Shown here piece after piece: positions 1 to 7,281 of a DNA stretch of 15,458 bases. Source of the stretch: Fen-671 sp035502515 (lineage in GTDB: Bacteria > Actinomycetota > Acidimicrobiia > Acidimicrobiales > Palsa-688). The notes beneath the pieces are model-generated. The model was given only the letters and a program-made list of their open reading frames with translations. It did not search any database and had not been told where the DNA came from. The stretch is taken from the NCBI GenBank assembly GCA_035502515.1, contig DATJUH010000005.1:1-15458 (forward strand), given 5' to 3'. The position numbers and the translations under genes are program-made. Within the stretch, counting starts at the first letter, position 1. Each line of letters opens with the position of its first letter.

Positions 1-832
1 TCGGCGTCGGCCGTGCTGATCTATTCGGCAGTCACTGCGGCGGCACTGGCGCCGGACACGGTGCGCGGTTACGCCACGCTCGCTGCCGGGATGATCCTTA
101 TCACCGGCCTATTTTTCGTACTGGCGGGCATGTGCCGGCTCGGGTTTATAACGTCGTTCCTGTCCCGGCCGGTGATGGAAGGCTTTGTTTTCGGCCTGGC
201 CATTTTTGTCACCATCAGCCAGCTCCCGAAGCTGTTCGGGCTCACAAAAGGTAGCGGGGACAGTATTCGTCAACTCGCCCACCTGGTCGCCCACCTGGGT
301 GACAACAGCCTCGCCACGCTGGTTATCGGCCTTGTTGCATTAGCGGTCCTGTTCGGGGTGGAACGCTTCCCCCGCGTGCCCGGGGGATTGGTCGTGCTCG
401 TGCTCAGCATTTCCGTGAGCGCCGGGTTCGACCTCTCGAACCACGGCGTCGACACGATGGGCAAGATCCCTACCGGGCTGCCGTCGGTGGCGTGGCCCCA
501 TCTCACCCTGAGCGAACTGTGGGTGTTGGTCCCCAGCGCGATCGGCATGATGCTCGTCATCTTCAGCGAAGCCCTCGGGGCAGGCCAGAACTTCGCCGAC
601 AAGCACGGTTACCGGCTCGTGCCTGACCAGGAAATGATCGCCCTCGGCCCGGCCAACATCGGCTCCGCCGTCCTGGGGGGGGCTCGCCTGCGGGGGCAGC
701 CTGTCCCAGACGGCCGTCAACGACGGTGCTGGTGCCCGCACGGAGGTCTCGCCGCCGGTAGCCGCCGTCTTGAGCCTTGTGACGGTCGTGGCCTTGACAC
801 CGCTGCTCACCGACCTCCCCGAGCCAGGTTGA
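1..832 (+). pseudogene. SulP-family sulfate/anion transporter, 5' partial, frameshifted and 3'-truncated
   Basis: The reading frame is open from base 1, so the N-terminus lies outside the window. The sequence reads as the membrane domain of a SulP (SLC26-type) permease: it starts with SASAVLIYSAVTAAALAP, has several hydrophobic segments, and ends its first frame at a DQEMIALGPANIGSAVLGG stretch, the usual lead-in to the conserved SulP block. At the G-run 675-682 (eight G) the frame breaks. Reading one base later restores the SulP signature (GGSLSQTAVNDGAGARTEVS, then VAAVLSLVTVVALTPLL) until a TGA at 830-832. Seven G would keep the frame. Even after repair, the protein stops just after the LPE that normally leads into the last helices and the cytoplasmic STAS domain, so the 3' part is missing as well. 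In life the family exchanges sulfate, bicarbonate or other anions at the inner membrane; this copy should be non-functional. The single extra G could be a sequencing error, but the truncation would remain. Confidence 0.85.
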
Positions 833-966
833 GGCCCTGCGCCTAGCACACATGGTTGCGCGGGATTTCCAACGCGCCTCAAATCGTCATTTAGCCGTGC
901 GCTCCTGGCGCGGGTGAGTTATCCGTTCGCGGCGCCGAACCAGCCACCTCGCTTTTTGGACCGATA

Positions 967-1446
967 TCAGGCTGACGATGTCGACGCCTGGCAAGCTGCA
1001 CACCGGCCGAGCATGGCGAAGTGGACCGGGTCGATCGCAAACCCGAGACGCGCGTTGACGGTCTTGGCCAACCCTCTGAAAACGTCGTCGGGCGCCTCGA
1101 TGGTGGCCTCGCACACCTCGCACAAGAAATGGGCATGGGCCGCCGATGCGAGCTGGTACGTCGCCGGGCCATGGCCGAGGTGGGAGTGCACGACCACCCC
1201 TAGCCTTTGCATCTCTTCCAGGTTGCGGTAGACCGTCGAGATATGCACCTCAGGCGCGCAGGACTGGACCGCTTCCGCCAGCTCCTCGGCCGTTAAGTGC
1301 TGTTCGGCTTCGAACAGCGCCTGCAGTATGACGCGTCGGGACGGCGTGGCCCGGCCCCCTCGAGCTCGCACGAGAGCTAGGACGTCATCGACCGACGACA
1401 TGCGCGTTGAAGCGCCGGCTGCTCGGAGGGCCACCGGTTTGCTCAT
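967..1446 (-). CDS. Fur-family metalloregulator, Nur-like (nickel-responsive) candidate
   Basis: A 159-residue Fur-family repressor. An N-terminal winged helix covers about residues 22-97, with the recognition stretch STVYRNLEEMQRLG at 70-83. The C-terminal dimerisation domain carries the structural zinc pairs C109/C112 and C149/C152. Histidines H50, H104 and H106 match the regulatory site common to the family. It also has H87-x-H89 and H142, at the spacing I recall for the nickel site of Streptomyces Nur (H70, H72, H126), whereas typical Fur and Zur proteins lack the HxH before the GxGPATY turn. It is divergent from a NiCoT nickel/cobalt transporter, which fits repression of nickel uptake when nickel is plentiful. 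Start ATG 1446 has a weak GGTGA upstream; ATG 1401 (residue 16) is an alternative. Membership of the Fur family is secure; the nickel specificity is inferred and Zur- or Fur-type sensing is possible. Confidence 0.9.
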   Translation of the reverse strand: MSKPVALRAAGASTRMSSVDDVLALVRARGGRATPSRRVILQALFEAEQHLTAEELAEAVQSCAPEVHISTVYRNLEEMQRLGVVVHSHLGHGPATYQLASAAHAHFLCEVCEATIEAPDDVFRGLAKTVNARLGFAIDPVHFAMLGRCAACQASTSSA

Positions 1447-1492
1447 CAGGTCACCATGTTAGGCCTTATCGACATACCGTCACTGGAGTAGT

Positions 1493-1516
1493 ACCTGGGC
1501 GCAATTGCGCTCAGGT
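1493..1516. promoter_or_regulatory. 24-bp near-perfect palindrome, candidate Fur/Nur operator
   Basis: The left half ACCTGGGCGCAA pairs with the right half TTGCGCTCAGGT at all but one position, and its centre GCGCAATTGCGC is perfect. It lies in the gap between the divergent regulator and NiCoT genes and covers the candidate -35 box of NiCoT (1505-1510). Such a site is a natural operator for the adjacent Fur-family protein. It is not a clean match to the published Nur box (TTGC-type direct or inverted halves with a spacer), so the binding protein is inferred from position only. Confidence 0.6.
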
Positions 1517-1536
1517 CGCACTACGGGTACAGTACC
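1505..1536 (+). promoter_or_regulatory. Candidate NiCoT promoter with an 11-bp palindrome over the -10
   Basis: TTGCGC (1505-1510), a 17-base spacer and TACAGT (1528-1533, fitting the actinobacterial TANNNT) form a plausible sigma-70-type promoter, with transcription starting near 1540 and a leader of about 60 bases. GGTACAGTACC (1526-1536) is an inverted repeat centred on the -10. The -35 lies inside the 24-bp palindrome, so a bound repressor would block both boxes. Confidence 0.5.
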
Positions 1537-1588
1537 GCAGAGCCAGCACGAGTGCCAGGTGCCCCCCTTTGGGGCCATTTTCCGGATC

Positions 1589-1593
1589 GGAGG
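1589..1593 (+). promoter_or_regulatory. Ribosome binding site fixing the NiCoT start
   Basis: GGAGG, followed by six bases and GTG at 1600. An in-frame ATG at 1552 has no comparable site and would add 16 residues not expected in the family, so GTG 1600 is preferred. Confidence 0.75.
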
Positions 1594-1599
1594 ACAACC

Positions 1600-2754
1600 G
1601 TGGCCGTACAGAGCGTGCCCGAGCCAGCTTTGACAACTGGCGTCATGCTGCGGGAGTCGTTTGCGGCGCTCACCCGACGGGAGAAAACGAGGGTCATTGC
1701 CATGTACGGCTCGATCCTGGCCCTCAACGTGATCGGCTTTGGCATCTTCATCGCCTTCGTAGTGCCGTCCCACTACAAGGGCCTCGGCATGGGAGTGGCT
1801 GTCTTGGCCTACACGCTCGGCCTGCGTCACGCTTTCGACGCCGACCACATTTCGGCCATCGACAACACCACCCGAAAGACCATGAACCAGCGGCAAGGGA
1901 CCGACCAGCCCCGGCCACTGGCCTATGGCTTCTTTTTCTCGCTCGGCCACTCGACCATTGTCGTTGCCATCGGGGTCGGGATCATCATTGCCGAAAAGAC
2001 CGTGTTCAACGCCGTGTCCCACAACAACTCTGGTCTCGAGCAGTTCGGTGGCATTTTCGGGACGATAGTGTCGGCCAGCTTCCTGTTCTTGATCGGCATC
2101 CTTAACCTGATCGTCCTGGGGGGCATCATCAGGGTGTGGCAATCGATGCGCCGAGGCCAGTACAACGAGGCCGAGCTCGAGCACCAGCTGGAGAACCGGG
2201 GGTTTTTCTACCGCTTCTTCGGGCGCTGGATGGGGACCATCAACAAGGAGTGGCAGATGTACCCGGTCGGGGTCGTCTTCGGCATGGGCTTCGACACCGC
2301 CACCGAGGTGGCCCTGTTGGCCACGACGGCGTTGTACGCGTCCCAGCACATCCCCTGGTACGCCATCATCTGCCTGCCCATCCTGTTCACTGCCGGCATG
2401 TCCCTAATGGACACCACTGACGGCATGTTCATGAACGTGGCTTACGGCTGGGCGTTCTTCAACCCGGTGCGCAAGGTCTACTACAACCTGGTCATCACCG
2501 GGCTGTCCGTGGCCATCTGTTTCTTCATCGGCGGCATCGAGACCCTCGGGCTGATGCCCCAGGAGATCCACAGCCTCAGCCAGACCCAGGGCTTCTGGGG
2601 CTTCGTCTTCAATTTCGACATCAACAAGGCCGGCTTTGTGATCGTCGGGTTGTTCGTGGCCACCTGGGTGGCGGCCCTGCTGGTGTGGCGGTACGGCCAC
2701 ATAGAAGAGAAGTGGAGCGCACGCCTTGGCACTGGGCCGGGCGACGGCTCCTAA
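1600..2754 (+). CDS. NiCoT-family nickel/cobalt transporter (HoxN/NixA type)
   Basis: A 384-residue inner-membrane permease that imports Ni2+ and/or Co2+. The hallmark HX4DH motif is present in helix 2 as RHAFDADH (H77, D82, H83), followed by ISAIDNTTRK. Further family signatures are FSLGHSTIVV, GMGFDTATEVALLA and MSLMDTTDGMFMNVAYGWAF, spread over about eight membrane helices. Length is normal for the family (about 330-400). The start GTG 1600 is chosen from the GGAGG ribosome site. The gene is divergent from a Nur-like Fur protein and its promoter overlaps two palindromes, so metal-dependent repression is likely. Choice between nickel and cobalt cannot be made from sequence alone. No urease, hydrogenase or nickel superoxide dismutase gene is visible nearby to show the use of the metal. 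Confidence 0.95.
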   Translation: MAVQSVPEPALTTGVMLRESFAALTRREKTRVIAMYGSILALNVIGFGIFIAFVVPSHYKGLGMGVAVLAYTLGLRHAFDADHISAIDNTTRKTMNQRQGTDQPRPLAYGFFFSLGHSTIVVAIGVGIIIAEKTVFNAVSHNNSGLEQFGGIFGTIVSASFLFLIGILNLIVLGGIIRVWQSMRRGQYNEAELEHQLENRGFFYRFFGRWMGTINKEWQMYPVGVVFGMGFDTATEVALLATTALYASQHIPWYAIICLPILFTAGMSLMDTTDGMFMNVAYGWAFFNPVRKVYYNLVITGLSVAICFFIGGIETLGLMPQEIHSLSQTQGFWGFVFNFDINKAGFVIVGLFVATWVAALLVWRYGHIEEKWSARLGTGPGDGS

Positions 2755-2811
2755 AGGGAAGTTACGACCCCCAAAAGCGGAGCGTCCCGGGTCGGATAGC
2801 AGCGGCCCTAG

Positions 2812-3102
2812 TTAGACACCACTGCACAGCTTTGCAACCCAGGCAAGGCGCGCCGCATAAAGTAAAGAAAGAGCTTGAACCGCGCCGTGGTGCTTGTCCG
2901 CCGAAAGCTCTGAGCCGCAGGTCCCGACCTGGCTCGCGTCGCGAACGCGCACCGGCCACACCAACTCCTGCTGTTCGCCGCTCCTTCGACGTGAAAGTAA
3001 ACGCCACTCTAGAACGGCGACCAGCGTGCCAACGAAGAGGCCGACGAAATCCGGGGCGGAATTGCTGTCGAGAGCCTTCCACAAGGGCCTCAGGAGCCGC
3101 AC
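2812..3102 (-). CDS. Doubtful small membrane protein ORF
   Basis: A 96-codon frame starting with GTG 3102. Residues near 18-35 (DFVGLFVGTLVAVLEW) form one possible membrane segment, followed by a basic stretch (RLLSRRRSGEQQ). I recognise no family. The GTG directly abuts AGGA, leaving no proper ribosome-site spacing, and the second half of the frame looks random. It is listed only because it is the most protein-like frame in an otherwise gene-poor kilobase; it may well be non-coding. Confidence 0.15.
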   Translation of the reverse strand: MRLLRPLWKALDSNSAPDFVGLFVGTLVAVLEWRLLSRRRSGEQQELVWPVRVRDASQVGTCGSELSADKHHGAVQALSLLYAARLAWVAKLCSGV

Positions 3103-3273
3103 TCCTGGCCCGGCTCCCCGAGCTCCCGCGAGAGGTGGTAAAGCACTCCAGCGCTAAAGATCGGCATACTGAACGAACGGCCTCACCGGAAGGGCTGTCT
3201 GCAAGCGGGCACCGACGTGTTGCCTCCCCTCTGACGAGGATCAATTGCACCATCCTCGTCTCCTTACATAGCC

Positions 3274-3292
3274 TTGCACAATTGCGATCTGG
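3274..3292 (+). repeat. Copy 2 of a 19-base AATTGCG motif
   Basis: TTGCACAATTGCGATCTGG. It matches the sequence at 1497-1515 (GGGCGCAATTGCGCTCAGG) at 14 of 19 positions. TTGC occurs twice, eight bases apart. A loose promoter could follow (TTGCGA at 3282, 18-base spacer, TGGTAT at 3306), but no gene starts close downstream. The role as operator or promoter element is inferred. Confidence 0.35.
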
Positions 3293-3521
3293 ACGCAACA
3301 AGATTTGGTATCCTCTTCCAGGCCATTGCGGCCCTTGGAGCGAGCGCTGGCGCTCCATGTGCGGCCGCTGTGCCCAAGACATTCATTGAAGCCCCGCGGA
3401 TTTCAGAAATCATTTCACTGGCTACCGCCTCGGGCCGCGTGGGCTCCTTGACCGGCCTAACGCGAAGGTCTCGAGCAGGCGGCGTTGGATCTGCACCCAT
3501 GAGACGCTCTCGACTAGCTCT

Positions 3522-3540
3522 TTGCGCTATTGCGCTCAGC
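3522..3540 (+). repeat. Copy 3 of the 19-base motif, possible promoter/operator of the ABC exporter
   Basis: TTGCGCTATTGCGCTCAGC shares 15 of 19 positions with 1497-1515, including an unbroken ATTGCGCTCAG. Like copy 2 it has TTGC twice, eight bases apart. TTGCGC at 3530-3535 could serve as a -35 with TATCAT at 3555-3560 (spacer 19, longer than usual). This would give a leader of about 225 bases before the ABC gene at 3794. Confidence 0.35.
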
Positions 3541-3793
3541 TCCTATTAGTGGTCTATCATTCCACGGGAATGCCAGTCGAGCCGCCAACAGCCGCAAAAC
3601 GAGCAGCATCACGGCCTCTCGCCGGCAGTGCTCCAGAAGGGCAAAACCCAGACGACCGCCGGCGTCACTGGGTCTGGCTGCAGCCCGTCCAGATACTCCG
3701 CGCCAACGGGAAGGACTGCGTCCACCTCACTTTCCAACCGCCCCCCTCGGGTACGTCCCGCTGCGCCCTGCCGAGCCGCATGGGGGCCGGCCC

Positions 3794-5488
3794 ATGTTGA
3801 GCGCTCGGATGCTGGCGTTGCTGCGCCCGGCCCGGGGTCGGCTCGTGACCGCCGTCGTGCTGGGGTTGCTGATCACTGTGACGTACGTCCTCCAGGGGCT
3901 GTTGGTCGCCATCGTCATCGACCGGGCCCTGGTTGGCGCGCACCTGAGCTCCGCGATCGGTCCGGTGGCCGGCATTGCCGGACTACTCCTTGTCCGTGCA
4001 ACTCTGTTCCGTTGGCGGGAGATCGTGGGCGCGGTGGCGGCGGCGACCGTAACGGGTGCGGTACGGCACGACTTGTACTCCAAGCTTTTGGCCATGGGCC
4101 CTTCTTACGGGATGGCGCACCGCACCGGTGAGTCGGTCTCCACTTTGGTCGATGCCGTGGAAGCGCTCGACCCTTACGTGTCGCTCTACGTACCACAGTT
4201 CGCAACGTCGATTTTCGGCGCAGTTGGGGTCATCGTCGCCATCGCCTTCGTCGACCCGTTGATCGGGTTGATCGTGGCGCTGTGCTCGCTCGCTGTAGCT
4301 TTTCTGCCTCGGCTCGTACGACGCACATTGCGCGCTCGGCGTAAGGACTACTGGGGGCACTGGCGGGCACTCGGCTCGGACTACCTCGACGCAGTGCAAG
4401 GCGTTACGACGCTGAAAGCCTTGGGTGTGAGCGGAGAACACGGGGCCTCTCTTTATAGACGAAGTCATGCCTTTTATCGTGCTTCTATCCGGATGACCGC
4501 TGTATCGAACGTGGGCGCCGGTGCCGTCAGCCTGGTAGCGAGCGCGGGGACCGCGGTCACGGTCGGGGTCGGTGTCGTGTTGACCGCCGAGGGGCAGCTC
4601 AGCGTGTTCCGGCTGCTGGTTGTCCTGCTGTTGTCCCGGGAGGCGCTCCGTCCATTAACCGACCTGCAGAACGCCTTCCATGCGACGTTCGGCGTCCCGC
4701 CGGCCGCAGATGCCATCTTCGCAGTGCTGAACGCCAACCTTCCGGTACAGGACTTTGCGGCTGCGGCCACCGTGGTGCGACCACCCGCAGTGGAGTTCGA
4801 CGACGTGGTCTTCGCCTATAGGCAATCCGGCCGACCTGCGCTGGACCACTTCAACATGTCGATCGCGCCTGGAGAGACGGTTGCGTTGGTGGGTCGGTCG
4901 GGCGCCGGCAAGACGACCGCGGTGTCACTCTTACAGCGCTTCTTCGACGTAGACGCAGGTGCGGTCCGCATAGGCGGGACCGACATCCGTGAGATGCCGC
5001 TTGGGGCACTGCGGGCGGCTATCGCCGTAGTCGCCCAGGACACCTACCTCTTCCACGGCACGGTGGCAGAGAACATCGCCTTCGGCCGGGCCGGTGCAAC
5101 AAACGAAGAGATCGTCGCTAGCGCGTCTGCGGCCAACGCGCACGAGTTCATCACCGCGATGCCGGAGGGGTACCAGACCATGATCGGTGAGCGCGGGCTG
5201 AAATTGTCGGGAGGCGAACGCCAGCGCATCGCCATCGCACGAGCGGTGCTCAAGGACGCGCCGTTGCTCGTCCTCGACGAGGCGACCTCGTCCATCGACG
5301 TGGCCGGAGAACGCACCGTACAGGACGCGCTCCTCCGCCTCCGCGAGGGCCGGACCACGATCGTGATCGCGCATCGCCTTTCAGCCATCGAGTCGGTGGA
5401 CCGCTCAATAACGCTGTTCGAGGGTCGGACGCACGACGTCGACGACCATGTCGGCCTCCTTTCGCCTGACCGACGGCGGGACTCCTAG
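3794..5488 (+). CDS. ABC exporter half-transporter, CydD-like (membrane domain + ATPase)
   Basis: 564 residues: six-helix exporter membrane domain (about 1-310) fused to a nucleotide-binding domain (about 335-560). Walker A GRSGAGKTT at 367-375, Q-loop in AQDTYLF, signature LSGGE at 471-475, Walker B LLVLDE with catalytic Glu496, D-loop SSID and H-loop His527 are all intact. The membrane domain follows the CydD pattern (GESVSTLVDAVEALDPYV; later DYLDAVQGVTTLKALG). Start ATG 3794 is chosen because it begins the first membrane region correctly and has a G-rich stretch 7 bases upstream; the open frame back to 3530 gives Arg/Pro-rich sequence alien to the family. It should pair with the next gene as a heterodimeric exporter. 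CydDC proteins export cysteine and glutathione for cytochrome bd assembly, but no cydAB is present here, so the substrate is open. Confidence 0.88.
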   Translation: MLSARMLALLRPARGRLVTAVVLGLLITVTYVLQGLLVAIVIDRALVGAHLSSAIGPVAGIAGLLLVRATLFRWREIVGAVAAATVTGAVRHDLYSKLLAMGPSYGMAHRTGESVSTLVDAVEALDPYVSLYVPQFATSIFGAVGVIVAIAFVDPLIGLIVALCSLAVAFLPRLVRRTLRARRKDYWGHWRALGSDYLDAVQGVTTLKALGVSGEHGASLYRRSHAFYRASIRMTAVSNVGAGAVSLVASAGTAVTVGVGVVLTAEGQLSVFRLLVVLLLSREALRPLTDLQNAFHATFGVPPAADAIFAVLNANLPVQDFAAAATVVRPPAVEFDDVVFAYRQSGRPALDHFNMSIAPGETVALVGRSGAGKTTAVSLLQRFFDVDAGAVRIGGTDIREMPLGALRAAIAVVAQDTYLFHGTVAENIAFGRAGATNEEIVASASAANAHEFITAMPEGYQTMIGERGLKLSGGERQRIAIARAVLKDAPLLVLDEATSSIDVAGERTVQDALLRLREGRTTIVIAHRLSAIESVDRSITLFEGRTHDVDDHVGLLSPDRRRDS

Positions 5489-7281
5489 TGGTCATGGACC
5501 CGGTCTTAAGCGCCCTTCCCGCGGGAGCCACAGCGCGCACTCGTGTCGGGGCGCTCCACGTACTGCTGCGCCCGCACCGGCGGCTACTCGCAGTAACCAT
5601 CTTTTTTGGCATTGCCGACCAAGGGTTGGCCCTCGCCGCCGCGGGCGTGGGCGCGTACCTCGTCGGGCGAGCCGCAACCGGAGCGTCGGTGGCTGAGCTG
5701 CGCGACGGCCTGATAGTCCTCGCCCTGCTGGTCGTGCCGAAACCAGTAACCGGTTGGCTCGAGTCGTTCATGGCGCACGACATGGCGTTCCGCATCCTTT
5801 TGGACTTGCGGCAGCGCTTGTTCGGCGCCATCGAACGCTTGGCACCGAGCTATCTGTTCGGGAAGCGCTCCGGCGACGTGGGTGCGATGGCGATGGGCGA
5901 CATCGAGTTGGTCGAGCTGTTCTTCGCCCACACTTTGAGCCCCTTGGTTGTGGCCACCGTTATTCCCGCTGGTGCGTTGATGGCTTTGGGGCTGATCGAC
6001 CCTTACCTGGCGCTGGCTCTGTTTCCTTCGATCGTCGCCGTCGCCAGTATTCCAGCCTGGTTCCGGCGCCGCGCCGCGGCCGACGGCCGTGCGCTCCGGT
6101 CGGCCAACGCCGAGCTGTCCGCTGAAGCTGTCGATAGCGTCCAAGGACTCCGAGAAGTCGTGATGTTCGGGCAGCACGAGCCCCAGTTGGATCGGCTCGA
6201 CGCCGCCGGAAGCCGCCTTGCTCGCGCTCAAATCGCCCATCATCGTCGAGCTGGCACCGAGCGTGGCGCCCTCGACGGGCTGACAGCTGTCGGTCTGCTC
6301 GTCACCGTCGCCACCGCGGCGGTTCTCGTCTCGCACCATCATGTACCAGCAAGCGCATACCCACTCGTTGTAGTGCTGGCCGGGTACGCGTTCGTCCCGC
6401 TTACGACGGTACTCACCACTGCCCGCGAGCTCGGGGCCGTCGCGGCCGCGGGTACACGCTTGGTCGCCGTCTTGGAGACTCCGGCGGTGGTGGAGGAGCC
6501 GCAGGACCCGGTGCGCGTCAGCGGGGTGGCTGGCGATGTCCACTTCCAGCACGTGACCTTCCGGTATAGCCCGCAACTTCCCGTTGCGCTCGAGGACGTG
6601 ACACTCGACATCCCGGTTGGCTCGACAGTCGCGCTCGTCGGGCACTCCGGGGCGGGCAAGTCGACGTGCGCGTCGCTCTTGTTGCGCTGGTGGGACCCTG
6701 AGTCGGGCCAGGTGACTTTAGGTGGTAGTGACCTCAAGACCTTGCGTCAGGGCGACCTTCACCGGCTGGTTTCGTTGGTGCCGCAGGACACGTACCTGTT
6801 CAATGTGAGCGTGGCCGAGAACATCCGGATAGCTCGCCCGGACGCCACCGACGCCGAGGTTGTCGAAGCGGCCAAGGCCGCGCAATGTCATGAGTTCATC
6901 GAAGAGTCGCTCCCCGAGGGCTACGACACGATCGTCGGAGAGCGAGGAGCACGACTTTCCGGTGGACAGCGCCAGCGCATTGCCATTGCCCGAGCACTTC
7001 TGGGCGAGGCGCCGGTGCTCGTCCTAGATGAGGCGGTTTCGAACGTCGACCTGGAGAGCGAAACCGCGCTCGATGAGGCAATGCGTACCGTCCGCCGGGG
7101 ACGTACGACGCTCGTGATCGCTCACCGGCGCTCGACCATCCAGTCAGTAAACCTGGTTGTGCTCCTGGATCATGGGCATGTCGTCGACGTAGGTCACGAT
7201 GCAGAACTCTCTAAACGAAACCCGACCTACCGACGACTTCTGGGCCTTACGGACGAAAAAGGGCCGACGTCCGGGACATAA
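5488..7281 (+). CDS. ABC exporter half-transporter, CydC-like (membrane domain + ATPase)
   Basis: 597 residues with an exporter membrane domain (about 15-330) and an ATPase domain (about 350-590). Walker A GHSGAGKST at 385-393, Q-loop PQDTYLF, signature LSGGQ at 490-494, Walker B VLVLDE with Glu515, D-loop SNVD and H-loop His546 are present, so both ATP sites of the predicted heterodimer should be competent. The first base of GTG 5488 is the last base of the preceding TAG, implying translational coupling; ATG 5494 is a possible alternative. The membrane part (RSGDVGAMAMGDIELVELFF) is CydC-like but not decisive. The pair could equally be one of the generic heterodimeric multidrug, peptide or lipid exporters of actinobacteria, so no gene symbol is given. 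Confidence 0.88.
   Translation: MVMDPVLSALPAGATARTRVGALHVLLRPHRRLLAVTIFFGIADQGLALAAAGVGAYLVGRAATGASVAELRDGLIVLALLVVPKPVTGWLESFMAHDMAFRILLDLRQRLFGAIERLAPSYLFGKRSGDVGAMAMGDIELVELFFAHTLSPLVVATVIPAGALMALGLIDPYLALALFPSIVAVASIPAWFRRRAAADGRALRSANAELSAEAVDSVQGLREVVMFGQHEPQLDRLDAAGSRLARAQIAHHRRAGTERGALDGLTAVGLLVTVATAAVLVSHHHVPASAYPLVVVLAGYAFVPLTTVLTTARELGAVAAAGTRLVAVLETPAVVEEPQDPVRVSGVAGDVHFQHVTFRYSPQLPVALEDVTLDIPVGSTVALVGHSGAGKSTCASLLLRWWDPESGQVTLGGSDLKTLRQGDLHRLVSLVPQDTYLFNVSVAENIRIARPDATDAEVVEAAKAAQCHEFIEESLPEGYDTIVGERGARLSGGQRQRIAIARALLGEAPVLVLDEAVSNVDLESETALDEAMRTVRRGRTTLVIAHRRSTIQSVNLVVLLDHGHVVDVGHDAELSKRNPTYRRLLGLTDEKGPTSGT

Larger units (their letters stand above)
2755..3793. other. Gene-poor ~1-kb region between NiCoT and the ABC exporter
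   Basis: No frame on either strand looks convincingly coding: the open frames are rich in Arg, Ser and Pro and show no recognisable domain. The region holds two copies of a 19-base motif related to the NiCoT operator (3274-3292 and 3522-3540), plus a shorter CAATTGCAC at 3242-3250. The only faintly protein-like stretch is a minus-strand frame at 2812-3102. An inverted repeat at 2765-2770/2789-2794 follows the NiCoT stop but has no T-run. Confidence 0.5.

Noticed and set aside
829..916. Short frame reading VEALRLAHMVARDFQRAS after the SulP break
   Set aside because: No start codon in a credible context and no family recognised; too short to support.
1480..2349. Long minus-strand frame under the NiCoT gene
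   Set aside because: It is antisense to a clear NiCoT coding region and its composition is that of a codon shadow.
2765..2794. CGACCC/GGGTCG repeat after NiCoT as a terminator
   Set aside because: Short 6-base stem with an 18-base loop and no T-run; easily due to chance in GC-rich DNA.
2685..3389. 234-codon plus-strand frame
   Set aside because: Starts inside the NiCoT gene and has a basic, low-complexity composition without any domain; likely chance opening in GC-rich DNA.
3530..3793. N-terminal extension of the CydD-like protein
   Set aside because: The frame is open but gives Arg/Pro/Ser-rich sequence with no exporter homology. The family start fits ATG 3794.
5584..6645. 353-codon minus-strand frame
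   Set aside because: Antisense to the CydC-like gene, rich in His, Gln, Asp and Arg with no domain.
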